Source of the DNA: JALZAA01 sp046724655
GTDB lineage: Bacteria > Actinomycetota > Acidimicrobiia > IMCC26256 > JACDBD01
DNA length: 47,137 nucleotides
Direction: 5' to 3'
Assembly (NCBI GenBank): GCA_046724655.1
Contig: JBKOWY010000009.1
Coordinates: 1 to 47,137, forward strand
Shown here: in pieces, positions 46,933 through 47,137 of the stretch
Layout of the letters: every line of letters starts with the position of its first letter
Numbering within the stretch: the first letter of the stretch is position 1
Made by a program: the position numbers and the translations under genes
Notes under the pieces: generated by a model
What the model was told of the DNA's origin: nothing
What the model saw: the letters and a program-made list of their open reading frames with translations, nothing else
Databases searched by the model: none

Positions 46933-47137
46933 GTGTCGTCGACGACCGCGGCCCTGCTCCTCATCGGGATCTTCGTCCTCGCCTTCGCGCTCGTCGCGCT
47001 CGGGCTCGGGCTCTCGCGTCGCGCCCGCCGCTTGGAGGTGGAGCCGCGGCCGCCGGGTCGCGGCGCCGGCGGTACCGGTATCGCGGCGCCGCCGGCGCCG
47101 CCGGCGCCGCCGCGCGCCCCTCGGTTGCGCGACCGGC
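46933..47137 (+). CDS. ftsY: FtsY (SRP receptor), N-terminal part, cut by window end
   Basis: GTG 46933 directly follows the mscS stop. The visible 68 residues are a membrane helix (AALLLIGIFVLAFALVALGL) followed by a basic and Ala/Pro-rich segment (PPAPPAPPRAPRLRD). This N-terminal anchor plus charged/proline linker is usual for actinobacterial FtsY, and the smc-ftsY order supports it. The NG GTPase domain is outside the window, so the call rests on context and the anchor. Confidence 0.65.
   Translation, partial: MSSTTAALLLIGIFVLAFALVALGLGLSRRARRLEVEPRPPGRGAGGTGIAAPPAPPAPPRAPRLRDR

Noticed and set aside
47080..47112. GCC-rich tandem repeat near the window end
   Set aside because: It encodes the Ala/Pro linker of FtsY and is normal for this protein in high-GC bacteria.
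1..47137. CRISPR arrays, toxin-antitoxin pairs, restriction or other defence genes
   Set aside because: No repeat-spacer array with regular units and no recognisable defence or toxin-antitoxin gene was seen.

Overview
The window is high-GC chromosomal DNA from an actinobacterium. The gene order rpmB / DAK2-DegV protein / recG / rsmD / coaD / DUF177 / rpmF / plsX / acpP / rnc / mutM / acylphosphatase / smc / mscS / ftsY, together with F420-type LLM and PPOX enzymes, GTP-type PEPCK, PAC2 proteins and a MhuD-like haem oxygenase, fits a soil or freshwater actinobacterium. A deep lineage such as Acidimicrobiia is my guess; that assignment is inference, since no rRNA is present.

Region 1 (1-10.3 kb) is a decayed accessory segment. 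It opens with two IS110-family transposase remnants. They are followed by a series of enzyme genes broken by single-base frameshifts or deletions: DUF899, a coiled-coil protein, a VOC protein, an ABM monooxygenase, DJ-1/PfpI, an aldo/keto reductase and a PPOX flavoprotein. Intact among them are a membrane glycosyltransferase, a RibD-C/DHFR-like reductase and a class-C-type serine hydrolase.

Region 2 (10.3-14.2 kb) is transitional. It holds an intact amidohydrolase, a 3'-tRNA-Arg-like fragment that resembles an integration scar, a secreted two-repeat protein, a remnant resembling a phage major-capsid C-terminus (a second, frameshifted copy lies at 2.4 kb), a 65-nt hairpin and a zincin-type metallopeptidase.

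Region 3 (14.2-32.5 kb) is intact metabolism. It has a sugar-lactone-oxidase-like FAD enzyme, a PH/SHOCT membrane protein and a BtuF-like metal receptor. A minus-strand cluster follows in transcription order: two LLM oxidoreductases, an SDR, galactokinase and a GH2 glycosidase, most with 4-nt stop/start overlaps. Then come PAC2, a probable minus-strand structured RNA with a strong terminator, MhuD-like haem oxygenase and acyl-CoA ligase, Ddl, a stand-alone Lrp/AsnC ligand domain, a phosphoribosyltransferase, a second amidohydrolase, GTP-PEPCK and a GlsB-type membrane protein.

Region 4 (32.4-47.1 kb) is a core housekeeping cluster. It covers ribosomal proteins L28 and L32, recombination (RecG), rRNA methylation (RsmD), CoA synthesis (CoaD), phospholipid and fatty-acid priming (PlsX, AcpP), RNA processing (RNase III), base-excision repair (MutM), chromosome organisation (an unusually short SMC), a mechanosensitive channel and the start of FtsY.

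The most novel signal is a 50-bp palindromic repeat. It occurs directly before the Shine-Dalgarno of two unrelated genes, PAC2 (TTG at 23309) and the DAK2-DegV gene (ATG at 33094), with exactly 13 nt between repeat end and start codon in both. It can form two mutually exclusive hairpins, which suggests a shared 5'-leader regulatory element or a mobile leader cassette.
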